64,000 bases of DNA from Diospyros lotus (GCF_014633365.1 NC_068346.1:34783191-34847190); one strand, 5' to 3'; shown: positions 49,500-61,431, counted from the stretch's first letter. The notes: generated by a model not told the origin, from the sequence alone. A program made the numbers and translations.

Positions 49500-50780
49500 C
49501 AAATACTTAGAATAGAATAACGAAGCTTTAACAACCAACAAAGCTTTTATCTTATGAAAAATCCATTTGAGATTTGAAATTGTTCTTGCTTGAAAACACT
49601 AAGGATGCGTTTGATTACAATGGTGGAATTTGAGTGGAAAGAAAATGAATTACAGGGAATTGAATGATCTAGAATTAAATTCTAAGGAAAATATCAATTG
49701 AAAGTGTTTGATTGGCTTAATTTTCTACCTAGAAATTGTTATATTTTTTCAACTTTTGGTATTTGATTGTTATAATTTTTCATAAAAATAATTATATATA
49801 CACATGCAAATAATTAATAAATACACAAATTAATAATCAATACATAAAATAAATTAAATATACATACACAAAATATTTAAAAAATAAATTAATACATACA
49901 AAAATATATATACACACAGCAAAGAGGATGAAGAGCCGCTCCTGCCATCGCTGCTGTCAATGGCCGCCGCAGCCACAGTCGTCATCAATGGCTACCGTTG
50001 CCGCCCTCGCTGTTCACTCCTTGGTCGCGCACCGTCACTCCGTCGCTAGCTGTTGTTTGCTCGCCTTTTCTCTCGCTCGCTCCATCGCTGGCCGTAGATC
50101 ACTCGATTTTTCTCTCTCTTGCTCGTCGCTCACACTCGCTCTCAGCCATGGCTTCCCACTAAGCTCCAATCGCTGCCCCTCCCTCTTTCTTGCTCCATCA
50201 CTGGCCGTAGATTGCTCGCTCTCTCTCTCTCTTGCTTGTTACTCGCACTTGCTATCTCTCTCGCTCACACTCATTCTCAGCCATGGTTTCCCACTGAGCT
50301 CTAGTCGTTGCCCCTCCCCCTCTCTCGTTGCAAATCGAAGGTTTCCCTCATGCCTAGAAAACAATTTCTCTTCCCCACCCTAAGAATTTATTTTCCAGCA
50401 AAAGTGAGAAAAGAGGGTCACGTGACCCTTAAGTAAGAATTTAATTTACCTAAAAAATTAAGCAATAAAACACTACAAAAACTAGAATTTAGATGAAAAA
50501 TAGTCATTTTCTATAAAAAATATGCCCAATCAACAAGCCCTAATAGAATTTATATCGTGGAATTCATCTTCAAATTTCAAGAATTTTGTAAAAATAAATG
50601 AAATTGATGAGAAGGCAAAGGAAAATGGTATTTTCCCTATAAATATTTTAATGTGTAAGTCAAATTCATCAAAATAAAAAAAATTACAGAACTCTTAAAT
50701 AGATAAGTAAAATTGACTGACTTAAGAAGATAAATCCTCATCTATTTATAAATAAAATTGATAAAAAGATTTTAATATTC
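49500..50780. repeat. Dispersed repeat family R1, partial copy C (right half)
   Basis: Begins with ACAAATACTTAGAATAGAA and AACAACCAACAAAGC, as near 42000 and 49045. It is interrupted by the Harbinger-type element, then resumes at TAGAATTTATATCGTGGAATTC (50543) through TAAGAAGATAAATCCTC near 50720. Directly follows copy B in the same orientation. Confidence 0.65.
49603..50540. mobile_element. Harbinger-type non-autonomous element carrying GC/CT-rich sequence
   Basis: The ends GGATGCGTTTGATT and the imperfect inverse AATCAACAAGCCC are flanked by TAA (49600-49602 and 50541-50543). Copies A and B of repeat R1 show the uninterrupted site. The centre, about 49925-50385, is a GC/CT-rich stretch unlike the AT-rich arms. 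It has an open frame of 151 codons from 49928 and an internal duplication (CTCAGCCATGG near 50138 and near 50275). The frame is Ser/Leu/Arg-rich and matches no family I recognise, so it may be captured host leader or exon sequence. Confidence 0.7.
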
Positions 50781-51150
50781 GTGGAGTACATTCTATCCAT
50801 TGCCCAGTTGTCAAAGAAGATTTTAAAATTACTATTTACACTGCTCTACCTCGTCTCGTGGAGGATACCCACAAAGGTCAGATTCGTCATTGTACAAGAA
50901 ATGCAAAAGGCTTTCAATTCCAGCCACTTTTTCCAAGCCAATTGGTTTATTTCTTTCCACTCCACGTGTACAGGGAAGACCGAACAAGGTCATTCTTGTA
51001 AATTTGGCGAAAGTTGCGTGGGCATTATCGTCAATGCAAGCCGCCCAATTGAGTTTTCCAATTTACACGGATGGCCGATCCTCCAATTGAAATCGTAATT
51101 TTCCAACCAAATCCATTTCATTCGATTACTTTTTATTAAATTAAATTTGA
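50781..51150. other. Intergenic stretch of mixed composition
   Basis: Two overlapping open frames (105 and 66 codons) exist but neither has a recognised domain. It may be unique host DNA between repeats. Confidence 0.3.
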
Positions 51151-52610
51151 TTTTATTACCCATCTTTTAATTTAGATTCCGCAATTAAAATTCTGATTCA
51201 GTTCGATTTTTGTTTTCCTTAATTTGATTTGGGAATTAAATTATTTTTATAACCGATCAAAATTATTTAATGCTCGCTGCTAAACAATAATGCATTTACT
51301 TTTAAGTTATGTCCGATTTAAAGTATTTAAAACAATGTCATTTGAAATTATGAATTTGAAATATTTATTATCATCGTTCGGAATTGGTCGATGGTGATTC
51401 GTAGATCCACAATGATAAAAATGAACACAAATGTAAAGAGAAGGAATAAATGAAGACCAATAATAGGTTACACACAAGGAAGTTTTTACGTGATTCGATC
51501 AGAATGATACATAGTCCACAACTGTTCTTTGGTTATTACGACAGAGTAAAAGTATATTATTATTATCCATGCTCCTTACAATGGTCTTTTTGACCCCTAT
51601 TTATAGTGTGAGGTGTTTATAATTTTCATAAAATTCATAAATGGAAGGATAATGTCACGGGAGACAAAATGTCCTTATCAATTCCATAAAACCAAGAGTG
51701 AATTCCGTCTTATCTGGGATTTGGTTTGCCTCAAGTAAAATAGATGGATCATGTCTCCGTTTATTCAACAACTTTGTTGTTATGCGAGCTGAACGATTAG
51801 GCCAGTGAACTAGAAGCATCGATGAAACCTCATTTGGTTAGGCCAGCGAGCCAAAAACATCGTTGGGAGCTCGCTTGGTTCCGAGATCCGAGCTTGAGTT
51901 TCAGCGACTTGTGATCTTATTCTGACGAGTTTGGCCTTGGGCCTATTGGGTTTCAGGAAATTGGGCCTGGGTCGAGTCCAATCCATAAGAAGTGGTCTGA
52001 GAAATACCCATAATATTTATATTTTAAATTTTGATTCTATTCGATTTTAAATTATGTTTATTCAATTCTGGTAATTTAATTATTTTTATAATCAATCAAC
52101 ATTATTTAATATTCATCTTTAAACAACAAAGCATTTGCTTTAAGTTGCGTTTGGATAGGGATATTTGGAACGATGTCATTTGAAATAATTGTATTTTATT
52201 TTAAATCTCGATTCCATTTTGTTTTACATTAACTCAATTCGGTAATTAAATTATTTTTATTACCGATCAAAATTATTTAATGCGCATCGCTAAATAACAA
52301 CGTATTTACTTTTAAGTTACATTTAGTTAGATGTATTTGGAATGATGCCATTTAAAAATTTGAATTTGAAATATCTGTAATTTAAATATGCATTCTATTA
52401 TGTTTTAGATTCTATTAATTTATTTTTATAACCGATCAAAATTATTTAATCCTCATCGCTAAACAACAATGTATTTGCTTTTAAGTTATGTTCGGGGAGA
52501 GGTATTTGGAATGATGTCATTTGAAATTCGAATTTGAAATATTTGTATTTTAAATTATGTTGGCCAAAAATAACATTATTTGAAATTTAAATGTTTTAAT
52601 ATATATATAT
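51150..52610. repeat. Tandem array of four ~168-bp units, split by an insertion
   Basis: The landmark CCGATCAAAATTATTTAAT (or a close variant) occurs near 51252, 52094, 52263 and 52430. The last three are spaced 169 and 167 bp. Each unit also has TATTTGGAATGATGTCATTTGAAA-like text. Between units 1 and 2 sits unrelated DNA (51369-52011). Confidence 0.8.
51369..52011. mobile_element. 643-bp insertion inside the 168-bp tandem array
   Basis: AATATTTAT is found on both sides (51360-51368 and 52012-52020). The unit sequence continues across it as in the uninterrupted copies. No clear inverted repeats or coding sequence. CCCCTATTTATAGTGTGAGG near 51593 resembles a TATA box and transcription start, so an LTR-derived origin is possible. 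The 9-bp flank may partly reflect AT bias. Confidence 0.5.
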
Positions 52611-52689
52611 ATAAGTAAATAAAAATAGTTAATGGTAAAAGATTTGGTCATAGAGGTCATGACATGAGTCAATGCCCAGACCAAAGAGG

Positions 52690-53914
52690 TAAGACTATCT
52701 CCAACATACTTGCTAAATCGCTTACCAAGCTAAATAATAGCGAACCAACCAAATTTGCCCACTTCCAACACTATTCATCATCGCCAAAATCGGTTGCCAA
52801 AATTTTGGCGAAATCCAAAACTCTCGCCACGATTGAATTTGACCAACCCATATTCACAATCTCTTTCCCACAATGGTCATCAACGTCGAAAGAAGCCCGA
52901 CTAGACGCATTTGAAGACGAAATTGGTTGAAGAAGACAAGTTGTAGACGTGACGACCATCGGAAGCACCATTAGCGATGACAAACAGAACGAGCGATGGT
53001 TGGTTGTTTAGCAAGTTCGGTGACAAGCAAAATAAACGACCTTATTGTTCATCATTTGTGATTTTGGATGATTTTTTATTTATTTGTGTATTAGATGATT
53101 AATATTGTGTATTTGGTTACTGATTTGTGTACTTGATTATTGATTTTGCAAATGTGTATATTTGATTCCTCTTATGAAAACTTTCATTATTTGGTTAGCC
53201 ATGCCATTTACATGTTTCTAGGGATTCAGATGGCATCATCAAATGATACAAGTTTTGGATAAGAATCTACAATGCACTAGAATGCCTTGTTGATGATCCT
53301 TTACTCCGACAACATCGAGGGTTTCTCGAACAATATGATATCTTAACTCGAGTAAATTCTTAACTCTTCCTCCTCTTATTAAGACTACGAAATGTTCTTG
53401 TGAATTATGGCTAATACTAGGTATATAAGTAGTGATTTCAAATTCAAAGGTTAATCACACTTTAGCAACTTTACCTAAGACAAAGTTTGATTTCTTGGGG
53501 GTGATAGTGAAAAAATTGATAGATAAGTCACTATTTCTATCACTCTAGAGAACTCTATATCAGATTTTCACCTTATAGAGCTCTTTGTTCAACTTTTGAA
53601 GTCATTGGATCATTTTCCTAATTCAAGAATTTCCCCATTTCTTTCATTTTATCCCGAAGAGCAACTATGACCAATTTAGTCACGTTTTCATACTCTTAAT
53701 TATTTTGTATATTTGATTATTGATTTTATGTATGGTAAAATAAATAGACTTGAAATTTATTAGTATATAAATGAAATAAGGAGTTAAATAAAGAGGATAA
53801 TAGAGAGTGTAATTAAAACAAATATAATTTTTAAGACAAAATCATGATACAAAATAAATTATTTATAATATAATAAGGAGTAGAACAAGAATAACTTACT
53901 GAGATAGTGTTTGT
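52690..53914. repeat. Dispersed repeat copy related to 10561-11418
   Basis: Shares GCCAAAATTTTGGCGAAATCC-type words near 52795, ATCTCTTTCCCACAATG near 52860 and TTGTGTATTTGATTATTGATT runs near 53090-53165. The stretch 53170-53700 has no counterpart in the first copy and may be another insertion. Homology resumes with AATTATTTATAATATAATA near 53858. Non-coding. Confidence 0.5.
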
Positions 53915-54240
53915 TAATAAAAATATAAATAAGAAAAAGTAGAATATAAAAGGTATCTTAAACAAAAATATTTTTTATTGTGTTTATTAAATTTATCTAA
54001 AAAAAATATATGATTTCTTATTTTAAATTTTTTTAGATAAATTTATCTTTTTTATAAATAAATTATCTTAAACTTTATAAACAAATTATCTTAATAGTAT
54101 CCTACCTTTAGATTATCGCCCTTACGTGGTCTCTTACTACTCGTGTCCTCTTGATTTCAACGGACAAGATAAATTTCAGGGAAAAATTTTATCTTATTAC
54201 ACAAGTAAGGAATCAAACACAAAATTTAGTGTATAAATTT
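53915..54240. mobile_element. MITE-like repeat, weak third copy
   Basis: TGTTTGTTAATAAAAATAT at the left and blocks such as TTTATTAAATTTATCT and ATGATTTCTTATTTT resemble the family at 4711-5075 and 41089-41519. It ends shortly before the NYN gene. Confidence 0.35.
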
Positions 54241-54492
54241 TAACTAACGATAACACAATCACTTCATCTGTCCAGAGAAGGCTTAATGTTACCCTACCTT
54301 CCTCATGTTAAAGCTACCTCAAGAACATAACTTTGGGTAGAAGACAAACCCGCCGTGGTGCGTACCAGCCTATATTCTCTCGCCTAGTTGGCTTCGGGGA
54401 AAGAGTAACAGTCTCTGTATGCTATCGTGCGCCTCTTCTCCCGCCGCTGCCCTAATCGTACCACCGATCATCGCCGTCGCGTTTCCAGAGCA

Positions 54493-57400
54493 ATGGTGGG
54501 CGCCACCGGGAGTAACGGCGGAGTTGCGACGGTGGCGGAGCGGCAGTACGAGAAGGCGAAGATATCGGTGTGGTGGGACATCGAGAACTGCCAGGTTCCG
54601 AAAGGATGCGAGCCCCACTCGATCGCACAGAACATAAGCTCGGCGCTGTCGAATATGAACTACTGCGGGCCGGTGTCGATCTACGCGTACGGCGACACCA
54701 CGGGCATTCCATCCACCGTCCAACAGGCTCTCAATAGCACCGGCATCGCCTTGAACCACGTCCCTGCAGGTATGCGATGCGCGCTACGCGTATGATCGTT
54801 ATTTGTTGGTTCTTGAATTTTTAAGTGAAAATTGAGCTTTTAGTCCTGTTGACAATTGTGCGATTTGATCGGGATAATTTGTGAATGTGTAAGTTGTGAT
54901 TTTGAGTGGATTGACGAGGTTGATTTAGGGAATCTGTTCGACGTTTGTGTATGTATCTCTAACGCTTGTTTGGATTTGTTCAATTTTGTCATGGAAGAAG
55001 ATGATCGGTCGGTATAAGACAAACTATACTAGAGGTTCTATCTATTTGTAAGCCATCCCATGGACTTAGGGTGGTTTGGAAAAATATATTTGGGAATAGA
55101 TTCTGCTGGTTTATAGCTACTAGCTACTTGTTAATATATGTGGTTTCTTTTCTTCTTCTTCCTTTTAACTCTTTTGGACTTCAGACGCCGTTTCTTCTGG
55201 TAAATTTATAAAATTGTTTTAGATCGAGCAAAATTGAAGTCTTGGATTTGATTTGATAGGAGTTAAAGATGCAAGCGACAAGAAGATTCTGGTGGATATG
55301 TTATTCTGGGCCGTGGACAATGCCGCGCCTGCTAATTTTTTGTTAATTTCTGGTGATCGAGACTTTGCTAATGCTCTGCATCAGCTGCGCATGAGGAAAT
55401 ACAATATTCTTCTGGCTCAACCTCAGAAAGCATCTGTTCCACTTGTTGCTGCTGCAAAAAGTGTATGGCTCTGGACAAGTCTTTTGGCTGGAGGGCCACC
55501 TTTATCGAATGGCGGCTCTCCTCAATCTGTTGACAGCAACTCTAGTTATTTTTCCGACTCTGAATCATTGCATGGTCTTGGTCCTGATCCTGTTCACTTA
55601 GACCAGCCAGTGGATTCCTTCTATGAGAGCCATCACTCTGGGACTCAGAAAACCTCAAGTATGGGGAGGGGAAAAGATGCTAAACATAAAGGGAAACAGC
55701 TTCGAAGGAATGCGAGTCAACCAAATATTTCACAATCTTCAAGTGTGCCACTAGGAGTTAAAGAAGATCAGAATAGTGCAAACTCCCATCAACCTGGATA
55801 TATGCATGTGAAGCAAATCGAGGACTCCCCGGATTTATCTAGTACATGTGATCCCGGAGTAACCTCAAGCATGCCTGCCCCAAACTTCATGCCTGGCAGT
55901 GCTGACCTATCTTGGACTACCGACAATAACATTCAGAGTGATTACCAAAACTATTACTCGCGTCCTGCAAGGCCAAACAGCGTTCCTTTTCAGCCTCCAT
56001 TTGCACCAGGTAATCTGCCTCCACCTGATCCGCGTGCCTTTGCCTCCCATTCAAGGCCTCCAAGGCCTGATGGACCAAGCTTCACACCAGGTCCTCCAAC
56101 AAAAGTGCCCGACGTTGGCAAGCTAAACCAGCCAGTGGATTCCTTCTATGAGAACCATCACTCTGGGAATCAGAAACCCTCAAGTATGGGGAGGGGAAAA
56201 GACGCTAAACATAAAGGGAAACAGCCTCAGAGGAATCCGAGTCAACCAAATATTTCACGATCTTCAAGTGTGCCACTAGGAGTTGAAGAAGATCAGAATA
56301 GTGCAAACGCCCATCATCCTGGATATATGCATGTGAAGCAATTCGAGGACACCCAGGATTTATCTAGTACTTATGATCCTGGAGTAACCTCAAGCATGCC
56401 TGCCCCAAACTTCATGCCTGGCAGTGCTGACCTTTCCTGGACTACCGACAATAACATTCAGAGTGATTACCAAAACTATTACTCGCGTCCTGTAAGGCCA
56501 AACAACATTCCTTTGCAGCCTCCATTTGGACCAGGTAATCTGCCTCCACCTGATCCGCGTGCCTTTGCCTCCCATTCAGGGCCTCCAAGGCCTGATGGAC
56601 CAAGCTTCACGCCAGGTCCTCCAACAAAAGTGCCCGATGTTTGCAAGCTAAACCAGAAACCCTCAAGTATGGGGAGGGGAAAAGATGCTAAACATAAAGG
56701 GAAACAGCCTCGGAGGAATCTGAGTCAACCAAATATTTCACGATCTTCAAGTGTGCCACTAGGAGTTAAAGAAAATCAGAATAGTGCAAACTCCCATCAA
56801 CCTGGATATATGCATGTGAAGCAATTCGAGGACCCCCAGGATTTATCTAGTACTTGTGATCCCGGAGTAACCTCAAGCATACCTGCCCCAAACTTCATGC
56901 CTGGCAGTGCTGACTTTTCCTGGACTACCGACAATAACATTCAGAGTGATTACCAAAACTATTACTCGCGTCCTGTAAGGCCAAACAACTTTACTTTGCA
57001 GCCTCCATTTGCACCAGGTAATCTGCCTCCACCTGATCTGCATGCCTTCGCCTCCCATTCAGGGCCTCCAAGGCCTGATGGACCGAGCTTCACACCAGGT
57101 CCTCCAACAAAAGTGCCCGATGTTGGCAAGCTAAATATTTCTGGATACCGTGGAAATGATTATCAGCCCTCTTCTTCACAACCACAAATTGGACTAGAGT
57201 TTAAACAAAATCACACAAGCCATGTAAAATTAAATGGTCCGCAGAGGGGCCACATGGGTAACACGCCTTCATTTTACCATGACACACTGAACAATGCGCA
57301 TCTGAATGGTCGAGAATTTCAATCGTCATCTTCCTCAGCCACGGTTACCACTAATATCTCCAGTCATGGTGTATGGGAAACTCCAGGATGCTCTAACCCA

Positions 57401-58002
57401 TCTGAATATGTTCAAGGCCTGATTGGGGTAGTTCTACTTGCCTTGAACACGTTAAAAACTGAGAAGATTATGCCAACTGAAGCAAATATAACTGATTGCA
57501 TACGTTATGGTGATCCCAAGCACCGAACAGCTGATGTTAAGAAAGCTTTAGAGAGTGCAGTTGAGCAGCAGCTTGTAGTTAAGCAGAACATAGGAGGTTC
57601 TTTGCAAATGTATGTTGGTAAGAATCAAAAACTATGGAAGTGTGTGAACCCCATAGGGGGTAATATTAAGCGTAATGCTGAAGCAACATGGAATGAAATC
57701 CGTAAATTTTTAGCATCCTCTCCTGGCCGATCTGCAGTAATGGCTTCTCAGTGCAGGTAAATACCTACTTGTTTGCTTCAAGCCACTTTGCTTCTTTATA
57801 TTTCATCTCATTTCAAATATATGCTTTTTTGCTCATAACCCTTAGGTATGAAGCCGCTACTATTATGAAGCAAATGTGCTTAAAAGAGTTTGCTTTGGGC
57901 GATGTACTTCAGATCTTACACCTGGTGATCAATGTGAAGAAGTGGGTCACACATCATCAGTTAGGATGGCAGCCAGTTAACATCACTGTCACAGAGGCCT
58001 GA
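54493..58002 (+). CDS. NYN-domain (limkain-b1/MARF1-type) putative ribonuclease
   Basis: Three exons, 54493-54769, 55260-57756 and 57846-58002, join in frame to 2931 bp (976 aa). The NYN domain covers about residues 22-160. VWWDIENC has Asp29, then comes [15 protein letters not shown] with Asp96, Asp99 and Asp105, and SGDRDF with Asp125 and Asp127. These acidic residues suit a PIN-like metal-dependent RNase. Residues 208-718 are three tandem copies of a Pro/Ser/Asn-rich unit, probably disordered. The C-terminus has two winged-helix-like modules, about 805-880 ([17 protein letters not shown]) and about 900-960 ([14 protein letters not shown], crossing intron 2), of the OST-HTH/LOTUS type found in this family. 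The plant relatives (e.g. At3g62200) are annotated as putative endonucleases; a role in RNA turnover is inferred. An in-frame ATG at 54427 would add 22 Arg-rich residues. I prefer 54493 because [10 protein letters not shown] leads directly into the conserved domain. Confidence 0.92.
55604..57136 (+). repeat. In-frame triplication inside the NYN gene (525, 525, 483 bp)
   Basis: Unit 1 is 55604-56128, unit 2 is 56129-56653 and unit 3 is 56654-57136. Unit 3 lacks the first 42 bp after its initial codon. Each encodes [47 protein letters not shown] and GPPTKVPDV in the same order. The units differ at only a few percent of positions and are exact codon multiples, so the reading frame is kept. Confidence 0.97.
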
Positions 58003-59444
58003 CCTGAATTGGGGGCTGCAGCTGGGGCATATGCCCAATAGGAGCTAGTTTTAGTTTAAAGGAGGGCTGGTGGAAAATTATTTGATATGGAGTACTCAAA
58101 GGTTTCTTGGAACTAGGGATCGGTTAATGGAGGTCTGGTTTCTGAAGGACTATCAACTATAGAGTTAATAGCTTTGGAAGTTTATTTAAGGTGGTTTGAG
58201 TAAGGTTCATTGGTACAATGACATTGGTTGGTTTTTTTCGCTTCTTATGGAATTAGAAAGAACGCCTGGATAATTGTCTGTAGAGGCAGTTATGCTGAGT
58301 TTATAAGGTTGCGAGACACTAGCTGGTTGCTACCATGATCGGCTGTCTCCAGTGTAAGGGTTTACATTGTGTATATGCGGTATACATTGATGGGTATTCT
58401 TGCTTTGCATGGGGTTGGCTCTTTTGTGTTTGTTTAGATGTTTCAAGGGGAAGTCGACAAACTAAAAAAATTTGGCGCTAGGTCTCCAACCATTGTAGAC
58501 TTTTATATTTTCTGTGATTTATTGGGGACTAGTGGTTTGACTAATTTGTTACCTCCAATATCGTGGAGTTAGCAATGGAAGAGGTTCTTAGATTGCAACA
58601 AGCGTTATTGGCGAGAAACTATTCCTGATATTGGTAATCAAATGAAGATGGAGTTGTTTACTAAATGAGCAGACAGATAAATTTCTGATATTGTTAGCTC
58701 CGGTGCTCGTGGAGTTATCAAGGGAAAGTTTCCAGATTGTGTAGTGCAGTGTCCGGGTGAAATTAATTTCTGATATTGATAATCATATCAAGATGGAGAA
58801 GTTTACTTAGTGAGCAGATAAAAGGTCCTTGTGGCTGCAGACATATATTGAAGCAGCCAAAGTTACGTTGGAGGACTTTGTTACCTTCTTGAATCTAGCT
58901 TCAAGATGTTGCGATTTAAAGATGGAAACCATTTTGATCTCCTATCAGTGTATGATAGATGCTAGCAGCAGCTAATACACTATATGAAGAGCAAATGCAG
59001 CGCCAGATGACCACACGTTTCATTTCAATGCGGTATCAGTTGATATAACCACGAAGATGCCAGCTGATGCTGGAGTGCTAAGATCTCCGTTGAGTTTTAC
59101 TAAGAAAGACGCAAGATTGGCTGTTGAGAGGCCGGCCTACTTCACCACCCATTTTCAAATTTCCCTTGTTACATCACATTATATATATGCACACACACGA
59201 ACACATATCGAATCCGTAGCTGTGTTTCCTTTGTGCGTCGGTGTTTTGTTACTGGGTATTGTCAGGCACTGTTAAACCTGTTTAATATACGTTTTTACGT
59301 GAGTTTGTATTATATTTTGCCATGTCAACTTATCAACCAATGCAGCAGTTTCATTCATAGACCTTTGTTGCATCTGAATGGATGTGTTGGAAGTTATAAA
59401 TTGCATTATGCGTACAACATGATTGCTTGCAGTAATGAGTAACC
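58003..59444 (+). other. 3' flank of the NYN gene
   Basis: Probable 3' UTR for the first few hundred bases. 58550-58680 and 58690-58830 are an imperfect ~135-bp tandem pair (GATATTG.TAATCA.AT.AAGATGGAG and GAGCAGA.A shared). A TATATATGCACACACAC run lies near 59180. No further gene is supported. Confidence 0.45.
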
Positions 59445-60240
59445 TATTGAAACTATTGAAAGTGTTGAGATGCTCAAACTGGGTTTAAAACTAATGGACT
59501 AGTGATTTGTAAAAGCTTTATATTGTTAGCTTTTGATTTGTAAAAGCCTTAAAAGTTGTTGGAAAAAGTTAAAGTTAAAGCAAGCAAAAACCTAATATAC
59601 CCTTAAAACAAATCTAAAAATGTCAACCTATGCCCCTTTGTCTTCCTTGCCATTGTTTGCTAGTTGTAGTTGGCAACCACCATCACCATTGCAAGTTGCT
59701 GGCCTATGGTGGCAGTGGTTTGGCAGGTTTTGGCCTATAGTGGCGGTAGTTTGGCAGGTTTTCTATAGCCACTGTTACTCCTTTATTTTGTTTGGAGGAG
59801 TGTTTGGAGTGATGATCAATGATGTGTCATATTTTCCTGTAGTGGCAGTAGTTTGGCAGGTTTTGGCCTATAGTGGCGGTTGTTTGGCAGGTTTTCTATA
59901 GCCACTGTTACTCCTTTATTTTGTTTGGAGGAGTGTTTGGAGTGATGATCAATGATGTGTCATTTTTATTATAGGAGATGTTAACTAAAGAAAATAATGA
60001 CATGATTTCTTTAATCTTCTTTAATGAAAAAGTATCATATGACTGATGATACCATTATCAATCATGATTCTTAATATTATTTATTTCATTGAGTTTTAAA
60101 ATTGTTGAAATTTAACAATTTAAAATTCTTAGAACCAATCGTTAATAGATTTCATCGACAATTGAGATGCTTTCTCAATCACCGATAAAGGTTTTGAGTT
60201 TTTTTTTTTATAATTATATTCATATAAATATATTATTTAT
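59445..60240. repeat. Dispersed repeat family R1, partial copy D (centre)
   Basis: Matches copies A and B from AACTATTGAAAGTGTTGAGATG through AACCTATGCCCCTTTGTCTTCC and on to TTTCATCGACAATTGAGATG and ACCGATAAAGG near 60180. It carries its own tandem duplication (next entry). The left and right thirds of the family are missing. Confidence 0.65.
59709..59966. repeat. 133-bp tandem duplication within repeat R1 copy D
   Basis: GTGGCAGTGGTTTGGCAGG at 59709 and GTGGCAGTAGTTTGGCAGG at 59842 start two nearly identical units ending AATGATGTGTCAT. Confidence 0.9.
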
Positions 60241-61431
60241 ATGTATTGTTGTCAAAATACAACAATTATAATTTTTAAGAGTGGGATACTCGTGGATGCC
60301 ATCGATCTCGAGAGTTGATCGAAGATCAATCACCAAATTAAGGTGGGCTTCCGAAGGGGTCCTTTCGAAGGCTAGCTCACAACAGGCTCTAGGTAAGTTG
60401 GTGATGGTTTGGCAATGAGACGCTTCCGAAGGGTTTCTTCTGAATGAAACTTTCGAATGAGGCTTTTGAAGGGGCTTCACGAAGGACTACTTCTAATAGG
60501 CGTAGATCGAGTGGATGCCCGTCTTGCAGAATGGTCCTTTCGAAGAATGCTTCCGAAGGAACTTGGGGATGTGACGGAGATATTGTTCCCCAAGGAACGA
60601 GCAAGTCCTTCCTCAGGAACTTGGTCTCAGCGTGGTCTTTCGAAGGGTCTTGATCTTCTCGTACAAGAAATCCTTTTGAAGGAATGATGTGATGCTTCCG
60701 AAGGGACTGTGAGCAAACAAGGGTTAGAAGGCTCGTGGGATTTTCCTCTCGTGAAGACCCTTCGATGGTTAAGTCAGTAATGAAAGGAAAATAATCGTGA
60801 GGAAATGAAAAAGACTAAATTTCTGAAGGAAAGTGGAAGAGAAATATCAATTATGGATCTCTTTCTAAGGGTCAAACCTAGGCTTTTATAGAGATCGAGC
60901 AATAGTACACGTGTCATTTCTAAAGGGTTCCTTCCGAAGGAACACTTCCGAATGAACAACTGATGGCCTTTCGAAGGACTCTTCCCCAGTAGCTTCCAAC
61001 CTTCTCTACTTCCGATTATTGGGGCACAACAATTGTCCCCTACTTTTTATTTTGTTCTTCTTAGATACAGAACGAACAATATTTTCTAAGCATATGGCAC
61101 CAAGAATCGACAAAGGCTCTTTCCGAAAGACGCTTCCGAAATCACCTTCTGAAGGAATCTTGCGAGTGCACTTCGATTATCGAGGCGTTTGGGCTTCTGC
61201 TATCCGGCTATAAATAGGGTCAGTCGCTTCCGAAATTTCCTTACGTATACGTTGTCTTAAAGGAAACTCTCGCACATTTGTGCTATTTCCTTCCGAAAGA
61301 CATCTTCATACACCTATTCAATCTCTTTTTGAAGTACCTCATTCTAAAAGAATCCCTGCGTTAGGTAATCCGCTACTCTTTTTCGCACTTTTTCTTCTCG
61401 AAGCATCTGTAGCACTAGAAAATGCCCTTAC
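60241..61431. repeat. Region dense in TTCCGAAG/TTCGAAGG motifs
   Basis: About 22 occurrences of TT(C/T)(C)GAA with flanking C and G (CTTCCGAAGG, CCTTTCGAAGG, CCTTCTGAAGG) lie between 60348 and 61330 at irregular spacing. GGCTTTTATAGAGATCG near 60890 could be a TATA box and ACACGTGTC near 60909 a G-box-like site. It is probably LTR or promoter-like sequence of an unassigned retroelement. The many short open frames on both strands are shadows of the repeats. Confidence 0.6.

Noticed and set aside
49928..50383. 151-aa frame as an expressed gene
   Set aside because: Low-complexity Ser/Leu/Arg frame inside a transposable element with an internal duplication; kept only as possible captured sequence.
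51360..52020. Nine-base AATATTTAT flank as proof of a Mutator-type element
   Set aside because: No terminal inverted repeats were found and the flank is AT-only, so the class is left open.
54370..54712. Minus-strand frames opposite the NYN exon 1
   Set aside because: GC-rich shadow frames; the plus strand encodes the conserved NYN domain.
60348..61330. TTC/GAA motif array as heat-shock elements
   Set aside because: Heat-shock elements need two bases between TTC and GAA. Here TTCCGAA has one and TTCGAA none, so the spacing is wrong.
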